From assembly GCA_013396655.1 (NCBI GenBank), contig WBMV01004761.1:1186088-1250087 (forward strand): 64,000 bases of DNA. The letters are read 5' to 3'. Under the pieces are notes generated by a model. The model was not told the DNA's origin, made no database searches, and saw only the letters and a program-made list of their open reading frames with translations. Numbering within the stretch: the first letter of the stretch is position 1; each line of letters begins with the position of its first letter. The stretch is from Campylorhamphus procurvoides. Its lineage: Eukaryota > Chordata > Aves > Passeriformes > Dendrocolaptidae. This document shows, piece by piece, positions 1 through 13,365 of this stretch. A program made the position numbers and the translations under genes.

Positions 1-1643
1 TGGAACTGTGTAAATTTGGGGGACTAGTTTGTCAACTGACAGCACCCTCTGATACAGATGCATCATGGGATACCAACTATATATGGCACCAAAATTGCCC
101 TACAACTTGAACCTGAGTTTTGTATGAGGTTGTTCTTACATATACTTTCCCCTCCATGTGTTGCTTAGAAACTTATCTTCTTTTCAATACTATTTAGCTA
201 GGCTACCTTAATCGCATATTATGCATCTCCCTGGCAACACAAAAGTAATCATTTGCTTACTTATGTTTGTTTACTTTTAAGACTGTATCTAGTCTTTGAC
301 TCCTGGAAGATAGAAGACCATTTTCACTGTAAAATTGAGTGGGGATTTGCCACAAGCATATGGTTTGATATATCAGCCAAGTCTTCCTCATGCTTTCTTT
401 CTAAGACTTTGATTTTGCTACAAAGAGTAAAAATTTGCTTATATGCACATTACTGAAATTAATCGTATCTTGGAAAATAGATTGAGGAGCCTAATATTCT
501 AATTAAGTTTAACTGGCTCTGGAGAGACTTTCAAGACAGAACAGTGATCCCCATCATCTGGGTTATCTGTAGAAAACATGCAAAGATGACAGTGAAAGAG
601 TTTGGGCACACTTGGGAGTGCTTAAGAAAAACACCAGATAAAAAATGCTTTAAAAAAATGGTAATAATGCCTTAAGATTTTTATATATTTGTAGATTTCT
701 AATATAGCTGTATAGTTTCTCACACTTGAGGCAGCAACTAACAGTTTCTATATCCCTTTCTCATGGTTTGTGCGACATTCTTGAAATTCTGTTAAACAGC
801 CTTTTCAAGGAAAAAGATTTCAGCAAGGGCATCTTGTCTGGGACACACGCACCTGGAAGACATGACTGTAGTCAAAGCAAGATAGAAGGCCCAAAACCCT
901 TGGAGGGGCTCCAGTGGGGCAATTCTGAGGGTGGTACCAAGGGCAAAAGGTTTTCAGGTTGGATGCACCCATTAGAGATGATAATTAAGTAGTACTATAA
1001 ATTTGCAAGAACACTATACTGCATGTGCACATATGTACTCCATGCACCAGAAAGCTTTCATTAAAGAACTGCTCCCTGTCTACACTAATACTGTCTCCAA
1101 AGCTTTTTCCCCTCAGTTTTAGGCAACAGGACTTTCAAAAGTCCCATTTTTACAACATTAAAGAAACATTCATAGTGAATATGTATTTCTGGGGATTTAT
1201 GGACATGCACCTGTATTAACCTCTGAGCTTCTCAACAAGTTATTTATAAAACAAAGACTGAATACAGAAGTAAGCTAACAAGACCAACCCAAAAGTCAAT
1301 ATGACAAAATATGTACTCTGCTAGGACAACGATCATGACATATTTCCTCTCAAAAGTGAAATAGCAACCTACCCATACACAAGAGACAACCCTGAAAACC
1401 CTTTTTCCTGCAGTTAAGAACCAAAGGCTTCGGAAGCCTAAGACAACTTAAGTCTCTACTTATCAAAGTGCACTTAAGGTTGCAGTGAATTTAAAACAAT
1501 GAAGCTGAAAACAGAACCTGTTCTTCAGTTACCTCATCTATTTTACCCAAATTGACATGCAGATTCTTACTGACAGCAATGCAAGTCCTGAAAGTTGGTA
1601 TACATATGACATATACACAAAGCATATGCTCTGCAGGAAAAAC

Positions 1644-1666
1644 TAGCATTAGTCTAACTAATGCTA
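1644..1666. repeat. Short perfect inverted repeat (9 bp, 5-nt loop)
   Basis: TAGCATTAG and CTAATGCTA flank a 5-base loop. Such short palindromes are common in AT-rich DNA, and no function is claimed. Confidence 0.7.
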
Positions 1667-4600
1667 AGCAAGCATCATGAGATCCAGCAACTCTGTTATA
1701 GAAGACAGTTTGCCTCAGATCATATGAAAAATGACAACAGGTTAAAAAAAAAGATCTATTAGATCTTCACAGCAGTGAACCCTTTGACTGAAATCCTTCA
1801 TTAATATTGTGTAATTGAATATCACAAAACTGATAAAAGATCACATTTTCAGGGAAGAATTAAAATGAAGATTTTAATTTACATAATACAGTAGTTTAGT
1901 TTTAAAAATATCCAAGACAGCTTCAGTGTGCCAAATGAATGACCTAATTATTTTGTTTGAAGACAATAATGGCACACAAATGAAAACACCAGTATTTTCC
2001 ATAAAGCTAAGCTTCCAAAAACTGGAATGTGAAAGTATGAAGTTCAAAACCGAAAAGCAGGCCAGTATACCCCTGTTAAATGCAATTGGCTTGGTCCTAT
2101 TCAATTCAAGGAGGTCATGATTGGAAATTGAAAATGGATCTTGGGAAAGATGCAAATAACAAGATTAGGTTTAGCGGATCAGATTAAAGTTTCACTTCGT
2201 CCGGTCTTCTCCCTCCATTACCACGGTGGATGCTTTAGGACAGGGTGAGACACAGTAAAAGTTTGTATCACTACAGTCTACAAGAATTAGAGGCTCAGAA
2301 ACCTCCTGAGCCAGAGTGTTACGTTTGTATTTAATAACCCTCAACAGATGTTTCTGTCAGAGGTCCACTGATCTGCTTTTTGAACCTCCTGCCTTCAGCA
2401 CCCAAAACTTGCTGTGCGAAGGAAGTTGCCTACACTGGAAGGCCAGGCCTAGAAAATATAACCAACCTTCCCTCACTTTCCAAAAGCGTGGTGAAGGAAC
2501 AAAGATTCTTTCAGGTTGGTTTTTGTGTTTTAAGATCATGCAATCTGTATCTACTAAGAATGAAGCCAGAAAAACCCAAAAGCTCTATCCCAAGATGCTC
2601 ATCCTTTTCATGCATCTTGCCCTTATTTGCTGCTGCTCACCACTCTCACAGACACAGACTACTAAGGGTTTGAGGTAACCATGTTGAGCCTGGTCTGGTT
2701 GTATTTGTAACATTCTTTCAAAAAAATTAAGTATAAATGAACATGACCATTAGGCTTAAACATACCCCTTCCAAAATATGTTATTCTGGGACTGATCTGT
2801 ACATGCGCACTTTTCAGTCCATGTGTTCGTGTTATTATGGTTAAAGAGTATATAAATATTTGCAAGAGCGAGACCTAAAATAAAAGGTTTATAATAGTTT
2901 CAAAAAAAATAAATATTTTAAAACTTATACATATACAGAATGTATTTAATATATTCTAAATTAAGAATAATTTATTATATGAAGTAAAATGTCGTCATGC
3001 ATGGAAGAAGTTTACCTAAAAATTTCTGTTTTGTCCTTTCCAATGAATCAAAATACAGGTATAACTCACTCCACTTGTCATAAAATAATACTTATATTCA
3101 ATTAATACTAATTTGTCAATTAAGATCATTACAATCTCATTTCATATGCTAATAATTTATTTTATACTGATTCACAATTAACTTCTTCAAAAGTAACAAC
3201 TCAAGTTTATTTCCTTGTGTCTCTAGATCATGTTGAGAATTGAAATTCACAAAAAATGTATTTTCAGTGAGAAACTCTCAATAAATAAATTTGAATGTCC
3301 CAAAACTTTCCTGCACTCAAGTGTCTAGCCTTTTAGCCTCAGCTCCACCTTCAAGCATCTCCTTTATCAACCAAATGCAGTTGGCTCATACTTAAATGTC
3401 CACAAAAATTTTTCTATATAAATTACTATATTTTTTAGCAATTTCTAATACTTTGACAACAATTAAACTAAAACAGTGTTGTAAGTCCTGTTCTATTTCT
3501 ACCCTAATTTCCACAAGAAATTTATCTTATTTTGATTCCTCTTGGGCACACACAGTCAAGAACCAGTTTAAACAGAATGCACTGACTTCCAACAAATTTC
3601 ATCACCGTGCACATATCAGCTTCTCCCATAGGAGTGAGTAAATCCTGTCAGGCAAAATACATGGTCAAGGGCAAATAATAGAAAATACAGTAATTGGAAA
3701 CAGGATTATGGGGCTGTTTCAGATTCCAGACTAAAATGGTTGAGAAATGATACATGCACCAAGTTCACAGAAAAGGGGAAAACCAACACATGGATATGTC
3801 TGTGCTTAGAGCAGAAATTTCAAGTTGCTTTACATGCAACTTCGAAATACTGGTAAAGGCATAATCAATACTGTCTTTCTTACTTCATTTATTCAAGACT
3901 TCTATTCCTCAAGCACAAAAGGAAATCAAACCAAAGCTCATCTTGGTTGAGTGCTCATTCTAAACAAAAAGTTGTGACACAAAGACACCTTTAACTCCTT
4001 CTGTGTTGAAAGACAGAGTGATGATCCCCCACCGATTCCAGAAGAAAAGCAGTGAAGCACTTTCTTTGGAAAGCAACAAGCTGTGGGTTCTGAAAGGAAA
4101 GAAAATTCATTTCCCCCAGAAAAATCTGAATACAGTGCTGACATCCTGGAGAAGAGTAATGTTTCTAAGAAATTCCTGTTGTCTGAATTACCCTACTGAT
4201 TAGCTCACCATTTAATTTTACACTTCTATTCTGGATACCATTTTAAGTCTTAAATCATCGTCAGGGCTGAGGATGCAATACTGGAGTCTAGAAAACCAAA
4301 ATCTAATTGAAGGAACATTTGGTGCTTACCATCTGATGCTTTTCTGGGGATCTAGTTCTCTAAGCATCTCGCTCCAAAAATTTTCAAAAGTTGAATTTTA
4401 CCAGAAATATACCCAAGAATTCTAAACATTCATGGATAATGGGAGATACAGGAATTTGTAACCAAGTGTGATAAAACCATGCTGTAAAAGAAGTTGAAAT
4501 TACTTAAATAATCCTAAGAAATTACATTAACTGCAGAAAACATGTATGACCTCTACACTACTAATGGAGGAAGTATTGCAACCATCTGTGCCTTCCTACA

Positions 4601-5976
4601 CAGGAACTTTGTTTTTAGCATATATGATCTTAAGGAATTCTTTCCCTAAATATACTTCAAATGAAAGCATGTGTTAGAATTCTTTGCTGGTCCACTTCAA
4701 AACATGAGATTCATTCCCATACTGGCATGTAAACATGACCTCCAAGAAGGAAAAAACAATGCTTTTGGCATACACATTCCTTTTTAAACAAACAAACAAA
4801 AAACAGTTTCTTAACCCAATTACAACATAGCACACTTTATTAATATTATTTTCTATGTATCTTCATAGTATGACCTCCAAATGCCAAGATTTATCAGAAT
4901 TTAATAGCAACTATACTCAAATATTTCAAAAGCCTAACTTCAGCAAAAGATGCATTATTTTATCAGTCATAAAAATATAACATGCTCTTTGATACTTGGC
5001 ATTTTCATTCATGTGTTTACTGGAGTTCATACTGTATAAATACATAAGACTGTACAATCTGAAAGATATTTTAAAGTGTTTAATTATATGAGATTACAAT
5101 TATACTTATTCTGACAATACAAACGTTTCACATGCTATAGATCCTTGTATCATTTCAGTGTCAAAAAAAAAATCATTTACTATAGAATGGACTAGGCCAA
5201 GGAAACTAGCAGATTCTCATGTTACACTCTCTTCTTGCTGCTAGAGTGGTTAACACTCCAGCCTGCAATCCTTTCAGTTGTCTTAACATTTCTCATTACA
5301 GTGCCTACTCATTTTATTACAAAATACTTCATAATAAATATGTAGGAAACTGAACAAACTGAGAGAAACTCAGTAAAGACACAACTGGAAATATTTAACT
5401 GGATGCAGGATTCAGACAACTGAAGTCATACAAAAAAAAAAAAAAGACTTGAGAAAAGACTATTAATCATAACAGAGTAAGTAAAATGTTAAGCACAATA
5501 AAGTTTTTCCTAAATTCAACCAACTCTCAACAAGAGTTCACCATTTAGTTGAGCTTCACTGAAAATCCAGGCCCAAACTGCTGCCTAGAGGCAAAAAAAA
5601 TTGATATGATTTATGAAAAAAGCAAATCTTGCCATAGGACACAAAACAATTCCACTCTATCAGGAGCCAGCTCTCCAAAACTCCAGTTTATGCAGAGATT
5701 ACTATCTACACTTCACAAAAAAAGTACATGTCCAAGCAGACCTATTTTTAGCTCTGTATTTAAATGAACATCTTGCCTTGCTAACATGTAAAATCATTGT
5801 TCCCCTTCCCTGTGCAGTCATAAATGCAGAGATGTTAAAGGTTTGCTTTCTTTCTACACTCAGTGAGGAGGCTTTGTTTTCTAGGAATCAATTAGGCTAC
5901 GCAAATCAAGTACAGGTGTTTTTAAAGGTAGAACAAAAAAAACCCTAAAGCAAGAAGTCTGAAACCCAGTTCAGCA

Positions 5977-6008
5977 TCAGTCCATGTTAGTTACAGAACA
6001 TGGACTGA
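5977..6008. repeat. Perfect 12-bp hairpin with 8-nt loop
   Basis: TCAGTCCATGTT at 5977-5988 pairs exactly with AACATGGACTGA at 5997-6008 around an 8-base loop. It lies in LTBP1 intron 2. It is too short for a typical microRNA precursor. Confidence 0.85.
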
Positions 6009-9000
6009 CTTGACAACCTGAACCACTGATAATCTGCCAACACCCAGTACTGCAGAGTTTTGAACTAGGAGAAGTTTAGGGAAATGTGCCCCTCTTTATT
6101 CACCCTCCACAAATCCTATACCTCCCAGGCAATCCAAGCTTCCTTCAAGGCAGGATCAGTTGGAACAAGCAGCCCTTCATGGTGAATGCTGCAAAGAAGG
6201 GTGTCCTTGGAGGTGCTGCACTCAGCTTCTTCTCAAGGCCCCACAGAGAGCAGAACCTCACCCCTCACTAAAGCCCTGCTTTCCCAAAAGTTGGTAGGCT
6301 TGCTTACCCTGTACACACAGCCACTTTGCCCTGCTCTCTCACCTTGCAGGAGAGGGGAGCATGCCCCACTTCCAGCTCTTCCCTTCTCCACACTCAGGAA
6401 GACCAGCCATACAGAAGAGAGGGTAAGACTAGTACTGTAAGTATCACAGTATCACTTCACTGTCAATACATCATTTTGTTCCTGCACACATGCAAAACCA
6501 GAAGAGTGCACCAAGGGATGAACTACAGCTTCCCCTGGCATCTACACAGCTTTCTACTCCACTTCCAAGTTACACACTGAAAACAAACAGCCAACAAACC
6601 TGAAACAGGGAAAACCCCAAACTCAGTGTTTCTGGATTCTTTCTGATTCTGTATTAAGAAAGAGAGTTCAGGTCTTTTTATTCACTACAGATTTACCACT
6701 TTACTACATAAAAAAAAAGACAACATAACACTAACTGCTGCCATGAGATGAACAAGTTCACTATTGATCTGTCATCCATTTCAGTATGGGGGCACAGCAC
6801 CTTGAGAAGTTTCTTTAAGGTTCTTTTGTCTTAATTCTGAACGCACTTGTAGTATTTGTAGGAAACAGAGACTATGTATCATTATAAGCTTCTTTCCAGT
6901 AAAGTCCCAAGTGTCTCACAAAGAAAGTTTCTGGGTAGAGTACGTTTCACCTCATACTAATTGTGGACTTCATTTTACTCACTGAAATGAGGGAATGGCA
7001 CATGGCATGGTCACGTGTACCACAAGCAGCAGCTAACAGCTCCCCCATCTTCTCACAGCCCTTTTACTGCCTCTTCTCACAGGAGGGAGGATGGCTACAA
7101 TCAATGACCAGGAGATGGACACTGCTCAGAATGCACATAACTGCTAATTTGGGTCAGATCTTCTCTGGAGGCATATCTTACCAATCATCCTTATTGAGGT
7201 TTGGCTTGTGTTGTGGGGCCACCTTTAGATGCATGCACCCTATTGCTTCTAGATGCAAACAAAAAAAAAAGTATGTTTAAATAACAAAAAGCTAAACTCA
7301 AAACATGAACACTCCAAAAAAGCACATAATGTATTTCAATCTCATACTGGCATTCATTCCTTGAGACCAGAGCACACCTTGACCAAAATAAAACACTAAG
7401 CCCTGAAACACACATACCATGGGCTTCAGGTCATAAAATCAAAGGTTTTGTTTATAGATCAGCTCCTGTTAGACAAGGACTACAAGAATTTGGACCCTGT
7501 CATACCATCTTCTTCCCAAGGGCAGTAAGTGAAAAATAGGACAGAGCAGAAATACCACTGAATGCCAACAAGAGCTTTCCCACTACAAAAGTCCATCTAT
7601 TCCCTGTATATGAAATTCAAACATTTTCTTTACATGCTACAGTAACAAGCACAGCAGAGGAAAAACCAAGCTCCTCAAGTAATGGCTTTCAGTGTTTCAA
7701 TTTTGAATTGTATAAAAACCTCACCAAAATCAGATTAAAAAGGACTAATGTATAGGTCAGTTACATGAGGTCAAAGTAGCTATGCCTCTTTAAACTGAGG
7801 CATTTAATTTTGATTTAGACATAATCTGAAGGAGATTAATACTGTTTTTACTGAGATGATAGTCTTAGAATGAGGAGAAATAACATTTGGGACAGCATGA
7901 TGTAGTTAGGCTTTGTATACATAGTGTAAATAAACAGAACTTGGTAAAACTTAAAGCCACAAAATTGATTAAGCACAAGCCTCAGGAACTGCTTATTACC
8001 AGAAAACCTCCAAGAAGTACAGCTGCAAACATTTGAAGTATGCAGTTCCCTGGATCAGAAGCACACCTCTCCTGGATACCAACATTTCTAAGAGCTGAAC
8101 TGAAGACAGAAAAAGAGCAGATTCTGAGCAACCAGTAATAAAATACTTAGTAATATAGACTTTTATGTCTAAACTGGACCATGTATGCCTCCAAGCTTCC
8201 AGGTCTGGAGGATCCTAAAACTGTATCAGATCAAGATCTAAGCGTGCAATCTTTCCCTAACCTTCCCCAAGAAATTCAAGACCACAAGATAGAAGCAACC
8301 TAGGACATAATCTATCCAGGTCTTGGACAACTGGGGATCTAGAACTACTGGTCACACTGTGAAGTGCCCATGTCCTGAAGGAGAAACAAAGCTGCAGCAT
8401 GCTAACTCATCCAAAGCAAGAACTATAGCTCTGGAAGCTTAGGAATCAGATGGCTCACATTAAACAGAACACAAGCAGAGGCCATGCAGATGCAGAAACT
8501 GAACAAAGGGGACTCTTCCTCTGGGCAAGTATTCACACAAGTTTCCAGTCTCCTGCTTTTACAGGAGCAAGAATCTACAGTTGTATATTTTCTTATTCTG
8601 AAAAATAAATTAAACCTCTATAGCGTGTTTATTTTAATGTTAAGTCAGAAAGTATTTTAAAAGAGAAGAGAATTAGCATGATAATCTTTCAACACAAAAA
8701 AAAAAAAAGACAACAGACTGTTTTTCTTATTTTCCAAGGTGCCCAAACACATGACAGACAAGAAAAGTTAACCCTCAAACTCACAGAATTCAATCCAGTT
8801 CCAACACCAAAATCATCCGCTTATGCCCATGCATAACACCCTCAGCTAAGCAAGACAGAAGACCCTCTTTATCTTAATTGACAATGATGGCGTCCATGAA
8901 TTCTACATCTACACAGACAGCAATTCACCTCCCTGTAGGAAATTTCCTCTAAACATCATCCTGCAAAATCCAGCACCTCACCTGTTTGCCCTATGAGCCT

Positions 9001-10480
9001 TTCTTACACCTCTGCAATAAGGAGCTCATGTATCAGTACTCCATCAACAACAGCCAGCTCTCTCCTTCCCGCTTTTTTAACCATCCAGTTTACAGTGAGA
9101 ACACTCTCAAACAATTGATATTAATACTCCAGACAAAACATATTACACATTTTAGAAGGGGTCTACTACTACAATAAGGTAGTTCTTTTCATTTATATTT
9201 TAAGATATAAGATCCTACAAACAATAGGTAACTTTTTCCTTAACTTCCCAACATAAAAGACAGTTCCTTGTAACCATTAGGAAAACAAAACCAGAAGAAA
9301 CAGAAGGAAGTAGCTTTAACTCATAGAAATTTAGTAGCAAGCAACAAAGTAGGAGGCAGCAGATTTCAATAGCATGAACATGCAGTTGGGTGGCAGGAAC
9401 TAAGTCCCAGTGTAGGCCTTCCCAACAGCTGTTATAACTTGTCCAAGGCCACATTTAACCTATGGTTCAATTTCCATAAACAAAATAAATAACAAAAACC
9501 CCACACTCCAAGTTTTACTTGCCTTACAGCCATATTAAAGAGCTAATTAATGTTTCTATAATGCTGTTATGCAACAAGTACTAACAAAACATGGTGTCTC
9601 CAGCCTTGGTGGTATCTTATTACTGCACTTACACAGATTGTAACCTATGATAACTATGACTGGAAGACAATCTTTGTCATAAACCCTTTCACGTGCTTCT
9701 AACTTTCCAAGGTGTTTACTGCTGTAGTTCAGTTCTTCCCACCTTTGTCTTGACCCAAAGGTGGATGTTCTGAAAGCTTCAAAAAGGTTGATTTTGACTG
9801 CTAGACATAATTCTCCCAGCATAAAGCAATTCTGAATACTTTTAACACTGAGCAGTATGATTTCACCTTTTTAATTAGAATGATGCAGTTCTTCATAACT
9901 GAAGTCACACCAAGTTTGAAAAAAAAGTTAAAACTTAAGATAAAACTTGAGAATGTAAAACTGAAATATTACGCACAGAGCTGGGAAAACCCTATATGTC
10001 TAAACTGGATATGCTGGCACTCTCATACAGTTTACAGGAAGACAGAAGCTCACCTTCTGAGGACTGTCAGGCTTCCAAGAGAACATGAATAACCATAAAC
10101 ACAACAGGCAGTTCAGCTTCACGCTAAAATTTAGGAAAAGGACTTGAAAAGCCCACTTCCCTCCTCCATACAGATGCTGCCCTCTGACCTGCACAGAAAC
10201 ATTTCAAATATCCCCCGTTGCTACCACTGCTCCCAGCCAGACTGTCACCCACCTGGGATAGAAGCCACCTGAGGGAATGGTAGCCTCAGCCATAGGCTCA
10301 CGTGTGAGAAAATAGGGCCAGCAAACACCACCATGTAAGAGAAATGGAATGGGAAGCAGCCCAGGCTGCAAGACCATACCTCTTCCCTTCACGCCCTCCG
10401 TCTGTGGGTTACAGGGAGGCTTATTCACACAGGTGCAGCAGAGCAGAAACACATGCTGCTTGTTCCAGCCTGGGATTACA

Positions 10481-10689
10481 CCTGAGCTAATAAACCTTGT
10501 TGATCAGAGTTGGCTCTCAGCACTCCAGTTCTGGAAGCACGATGCGGACAAATGGAAGTTGGCTCTGGAAAGAGCCAGTATAGGTCTGGGGTTTATTAGC
10601 TCAGGCTTTGCACCGTGCAACAGAATAAAATCTGACCCTAGAGACCAAATAGCTTATTAGAGTGATACTGAGCCTGAGCTAATAAACCC
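10481..10689. repeat. Three copies of a 16-18 bp motif, inverted and direct
   Basis: CCTGAGCTAATAAACC occurs at 10481-10496. Its exact reverse complement lies at 10590-10605 and a third, direct copy at 10673-10688. Copies two and three are identical over 18 bp (10589-10606 and 10672-10689). Copies one and two form a perfect 16-bp inverted repeat around 93 bp, which itself contains a small TGGCTCT/AGAGCCA hairpin (about 10559-10576). The origin is unknown. A remnant of a small inverted-repeat transposon is one possibility. Confidence 0.85.
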
Positions 10690-12517
10690 TGACAGATCCA
10701 AACTGACTTTGCATCAAGTCAGCTCAGGTGTGCTGGCATCTGTGGCACAATTAATTACTATTGCAATAATCCACTCAAAACAGACAGACTGCACTATCTG
10801 AATTTTAAAAATGCTTATTTTTACACAAAACAAAAGGGGTTAACTGTTGTTCAGTTATAGGATTTCTGGTCCTCTGAAAGGAACATCAGCAGCTTCCAGA
10901 AAAGGTGGTATCTGGCTTTTATGACCGTGAGACTAATCTTCCATAGCTAAATCAAGTCAATGCTATCTCATGGCTTGCCTAAGTTACAAAACAGACAACT
11001 TTAGTACACTTAGTGCTTCCTCTGGCCTGCCAAGAGTGGGGTGAAACTGAGAAGATCCAAGCCAAGTGTATTATACCACTGCTAGGAGGTATTAGAGTAG
11101 CATCAGAGGACATAGCAAAAATATTTAATGCTAAGGCGAGCCTAATATCAGAGGCTCAAAAAGAGAAAGAAAGGTCAAGGAGAAAATGTCCCCCACCTTT
11201 CTTTTAACTCTTTCTCTGCTGCTCCATTACTCCAGAAACTATATGAATGAACCAAGCAATTCATGGTTTTAAATTAAATTCTATGTAGTTATCCCATAAA
11301 AATCCAATTGCCTGACTTGGTCTTTATTGAAGACTCTAAAAATAAATTAAAAAAAAGACAAAAAAGAACAGTTGAACAACAATCAGAAAAATGAAAAAGA
11401 CAAAACAAAGGACTGAAAGCAAAGAAAACTACTTAATTTACAAACAAAAGTAAAAGGATAGACTGAAGTTATCCGGAAATAAAAGAAGACAGAGAAAGAA
11501 CCACAAAAAGCAACATTGTTTGGGTTTTGTTCAAAATAGTGACAATAAAATTGTATGACAATAGCATAGCAGTTGAAATACAGTTTTTCACTTCATCTCC
11601 TGAAATTACCAAGAGATTTTTTTCACTTTGATTAGGATTTCAGCTAAGGTAGCTGTTTAATAAGCTCTGCAATCAGCCTCAAAATACCACTGTAAGCTGA
11701 AGGAAATCATTTTAGTACTTGTAAGGTGTTAAGCAAAAAAGGTGACTGACCTAACACAGCAGCATGCATTTTGAGTTGAAAATGTTAATTTAGAAGAGTA
11801 TCTTAAATACATTCTAAGTTGGTCAGGGAAATTGTGAAGTTTTTTCTTTAACTACTGTAATAAAGTCTTTGCTTCTTAGCAACAGGTCCACGCAGGTCAA
11901 AGGTACTTGACCTTACTCAGGATTACAAAAGTGATTGCTTTCTATTGTGAAAAATCCCACACAGGGACAAAAGCCACCAAAAAAAAAAAAAAAAGGCAGC
12001 AAACCAGCATTTCCATATTTAAAGCATTTACTCCAACTCTGTCAAGGACTAAAGCCTGTCCTGCTGAATTAGAGCCATGTCGCGAGATCTGCTCAATCTC
12101 GCCGATATCCAAAGGAGTTTCCTGAAGAAGTATGCCACTCCAGTCTTTCCTGACCTCATTATTCCACGTTACTCCACTTCAGCTACTTGCAGTCATTCCA
12201 AATCTTGCCTACATTAGCAGAAATTCTTCCACATTAGAAGGGACAACCTGAGTATAACAGCATTGACTCTATCAGTGTTATTTGATGCACATATTTTGTG
12301 TTTCTAGTTATCAAGGTAAAGGTACATCCCTCATCAGGACCTTCTCCAAACCTACTCCTTTTGCCTTGTTCTATGCTTCAAGAATTCCATACTCTAAGCA
12401 CAGGATCATCACATGAGCTGATGGTGAAGGGACAGTGTGGGTCTCCACTTGTGCTTCTCTGGTAGATTCTTTATCCTGTTAAGTCCCTCATTCAAAAAAC
12501 TCCTAAAACCCCACGCA

Positions 12518-12549
12518 NNNNNNNNNNNNNNNNNNNNNNNNNNNNNNNN
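12518..12549. other. Assembly gap (32 N)
   Basis: A run of 32 undetermined bases lies about 250 bp from the edge of the CpG island. The right flank is G-rich and then has a C7-A5-C5 homopolymer stretch, which suggests a sequencing-difficult tract. Open frames spanning it are artefacts. Confidence 0.99.
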
Positions 12550-12903
12550 GGGAGGGTGGCAGAGGAGGACAGGGAGGTGTTCCCCCCCAAAAACCCCCAA
12601 AACAGTCTCCACAAAGCTCTCTCAAAAATGTCATTGTTTGCACTGAGAATAAATGTAAGAGGCATCCTCTCTTCATCCTTTAGCAATGCTGAAGGTTAGG
12701 AAGGAGGGATTTAGGGATGAAGTGTTACAACTGCTGCTGGGGGTTCTGCAGCTCAGCCAGCACCTCTTTGCCCACAGACGATGCCCGCATCCACCATCTC
12801 GCCCAGGTGCCGGCGTGGTCCCCTCGGGTCCCCACCACGCCAGTGACCGCAGGGGCGTCCCCGCACACACCCACCTTCCCTGCCCGACCGCACGGCTACT
12901 CAC

Positions 12904-12974
12904 GTTTGATGCACCTCTGGGAGCCCGTGGCCTTGCTCCAGCCGTGGCAGCACTGCCCCCCGCACACATTGACC
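12904..12974 (-). CDS. LTBP1: LTBP1, coding exon 2 (start of first EGF-like module)
   Basis: This 71-bp exon lies between a CGCAG acceptor and a C|GTGAGT donor. Its first base completes the glycine codon begun in exon 1. It then encodes 23 residues beginning VNVCGG.CCHGWSKA and ending QRCIK (about residues 153-175), with cysteines at 156, 160, 161 and 173. This matches the start of the first EGF-like domain of LTBP1, which follows directly on the N-terminal region in the mammalian protein. One base is left over for the next exon, which should continue the EGF-like module with another cysteine-rich stretch. That exon is not recognisable in the 12.9 kb to the left, so it probably lies outside the window. 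The agreement in phase with exon 1 and the conserved cysteine pattern make this call firm although the exon is short. Confidence 0.93.
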
Positions 12975-13365
12975 CTGCGGGAACAGCAAAGAAGGACCAG
13001 TGTCCGGCGGGGCACCCGCGCTCAGCCCCGCTCCCCCCCATCCCGAGCCGGGCAGCGAGGCGGGCGCTGCGCAGGGGTGAGAAAAGGCGGGAAGAATTAA
13101 ATCTCCCGATTAAACTCGACGCTTCAGCCCAGGCCCGGGACTCCCGGGACGGGGGCGAGCCGGTGCCGCGGGGAGGCGGCAAAGAAACGGGGGCGCCGGG
13201 AGCCCGCGGCCAGCGGGGCACGGGCGGCGGGGCAGGTAACACCGATGTGCCCCCCAGGAGCCCGGCAGGGGCTCCCCCGCCCCCTGCCCCTCCCGGGGGG
13301 GCGGCAGCGGCCGCGGCGAGGATGCTGGAGGTGGCCGGGGGCGTGCGGGGCGGGAGGCGCCTTAC
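12975..13365 (-). other. LTBP1: LTBP1 intron 1 (391 bp)
   Basis: This is a short GC-rich intron with a GTAAGG donor at its high-coordinate end and a TTCCCGCAG acceptor at its low-coordinate end. It lies wholly inside the CpG island. Long open frames on both strands here are compositional shadows of high GC content. No other element is visible. Confidence 0.85.

Larger units (their letters stand above)
1..12903 (-). other. LTBP1: LTBP1 intron 2 (partial, continues past left edge)
   Basis: AT-rich non-coding sequence lies downstream of the exon 2 donor at 12903. I searched by eye for the next cysteine-rich exon (a CQNGG-type EGF continuation) on the minus strand and did not find it. No open frame here resembles a protein. 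The stretch has several homopolymer A runs (near 5432, 8696, 11980), a few perfect short inverted repeats and the repeated motif listed separately. Very AT-rich sequence occupies 2880-3300. No transposon was recognised with confidence. Confidence 0.75.

Noticed and set aside
6349..6422. Plus-strand segment with a strong acceptor (CTCACCTTGCAG) and donor (AGG|GTAAGA) inside LTBP1 intron 2
   Set aside because: Splice signals are good but there is no recognisable peptide, no partner exon, and it lies antisense within an intron. It shows how often exon-like signals arise by chance here.
12078..12112. TCGCGAGAT and nearby TCTCGCC, resembling the TCTCGCGAGA promoter element
   Set aside because: Only a partial match, in AT-rich intronic sequence without CpG clustering.
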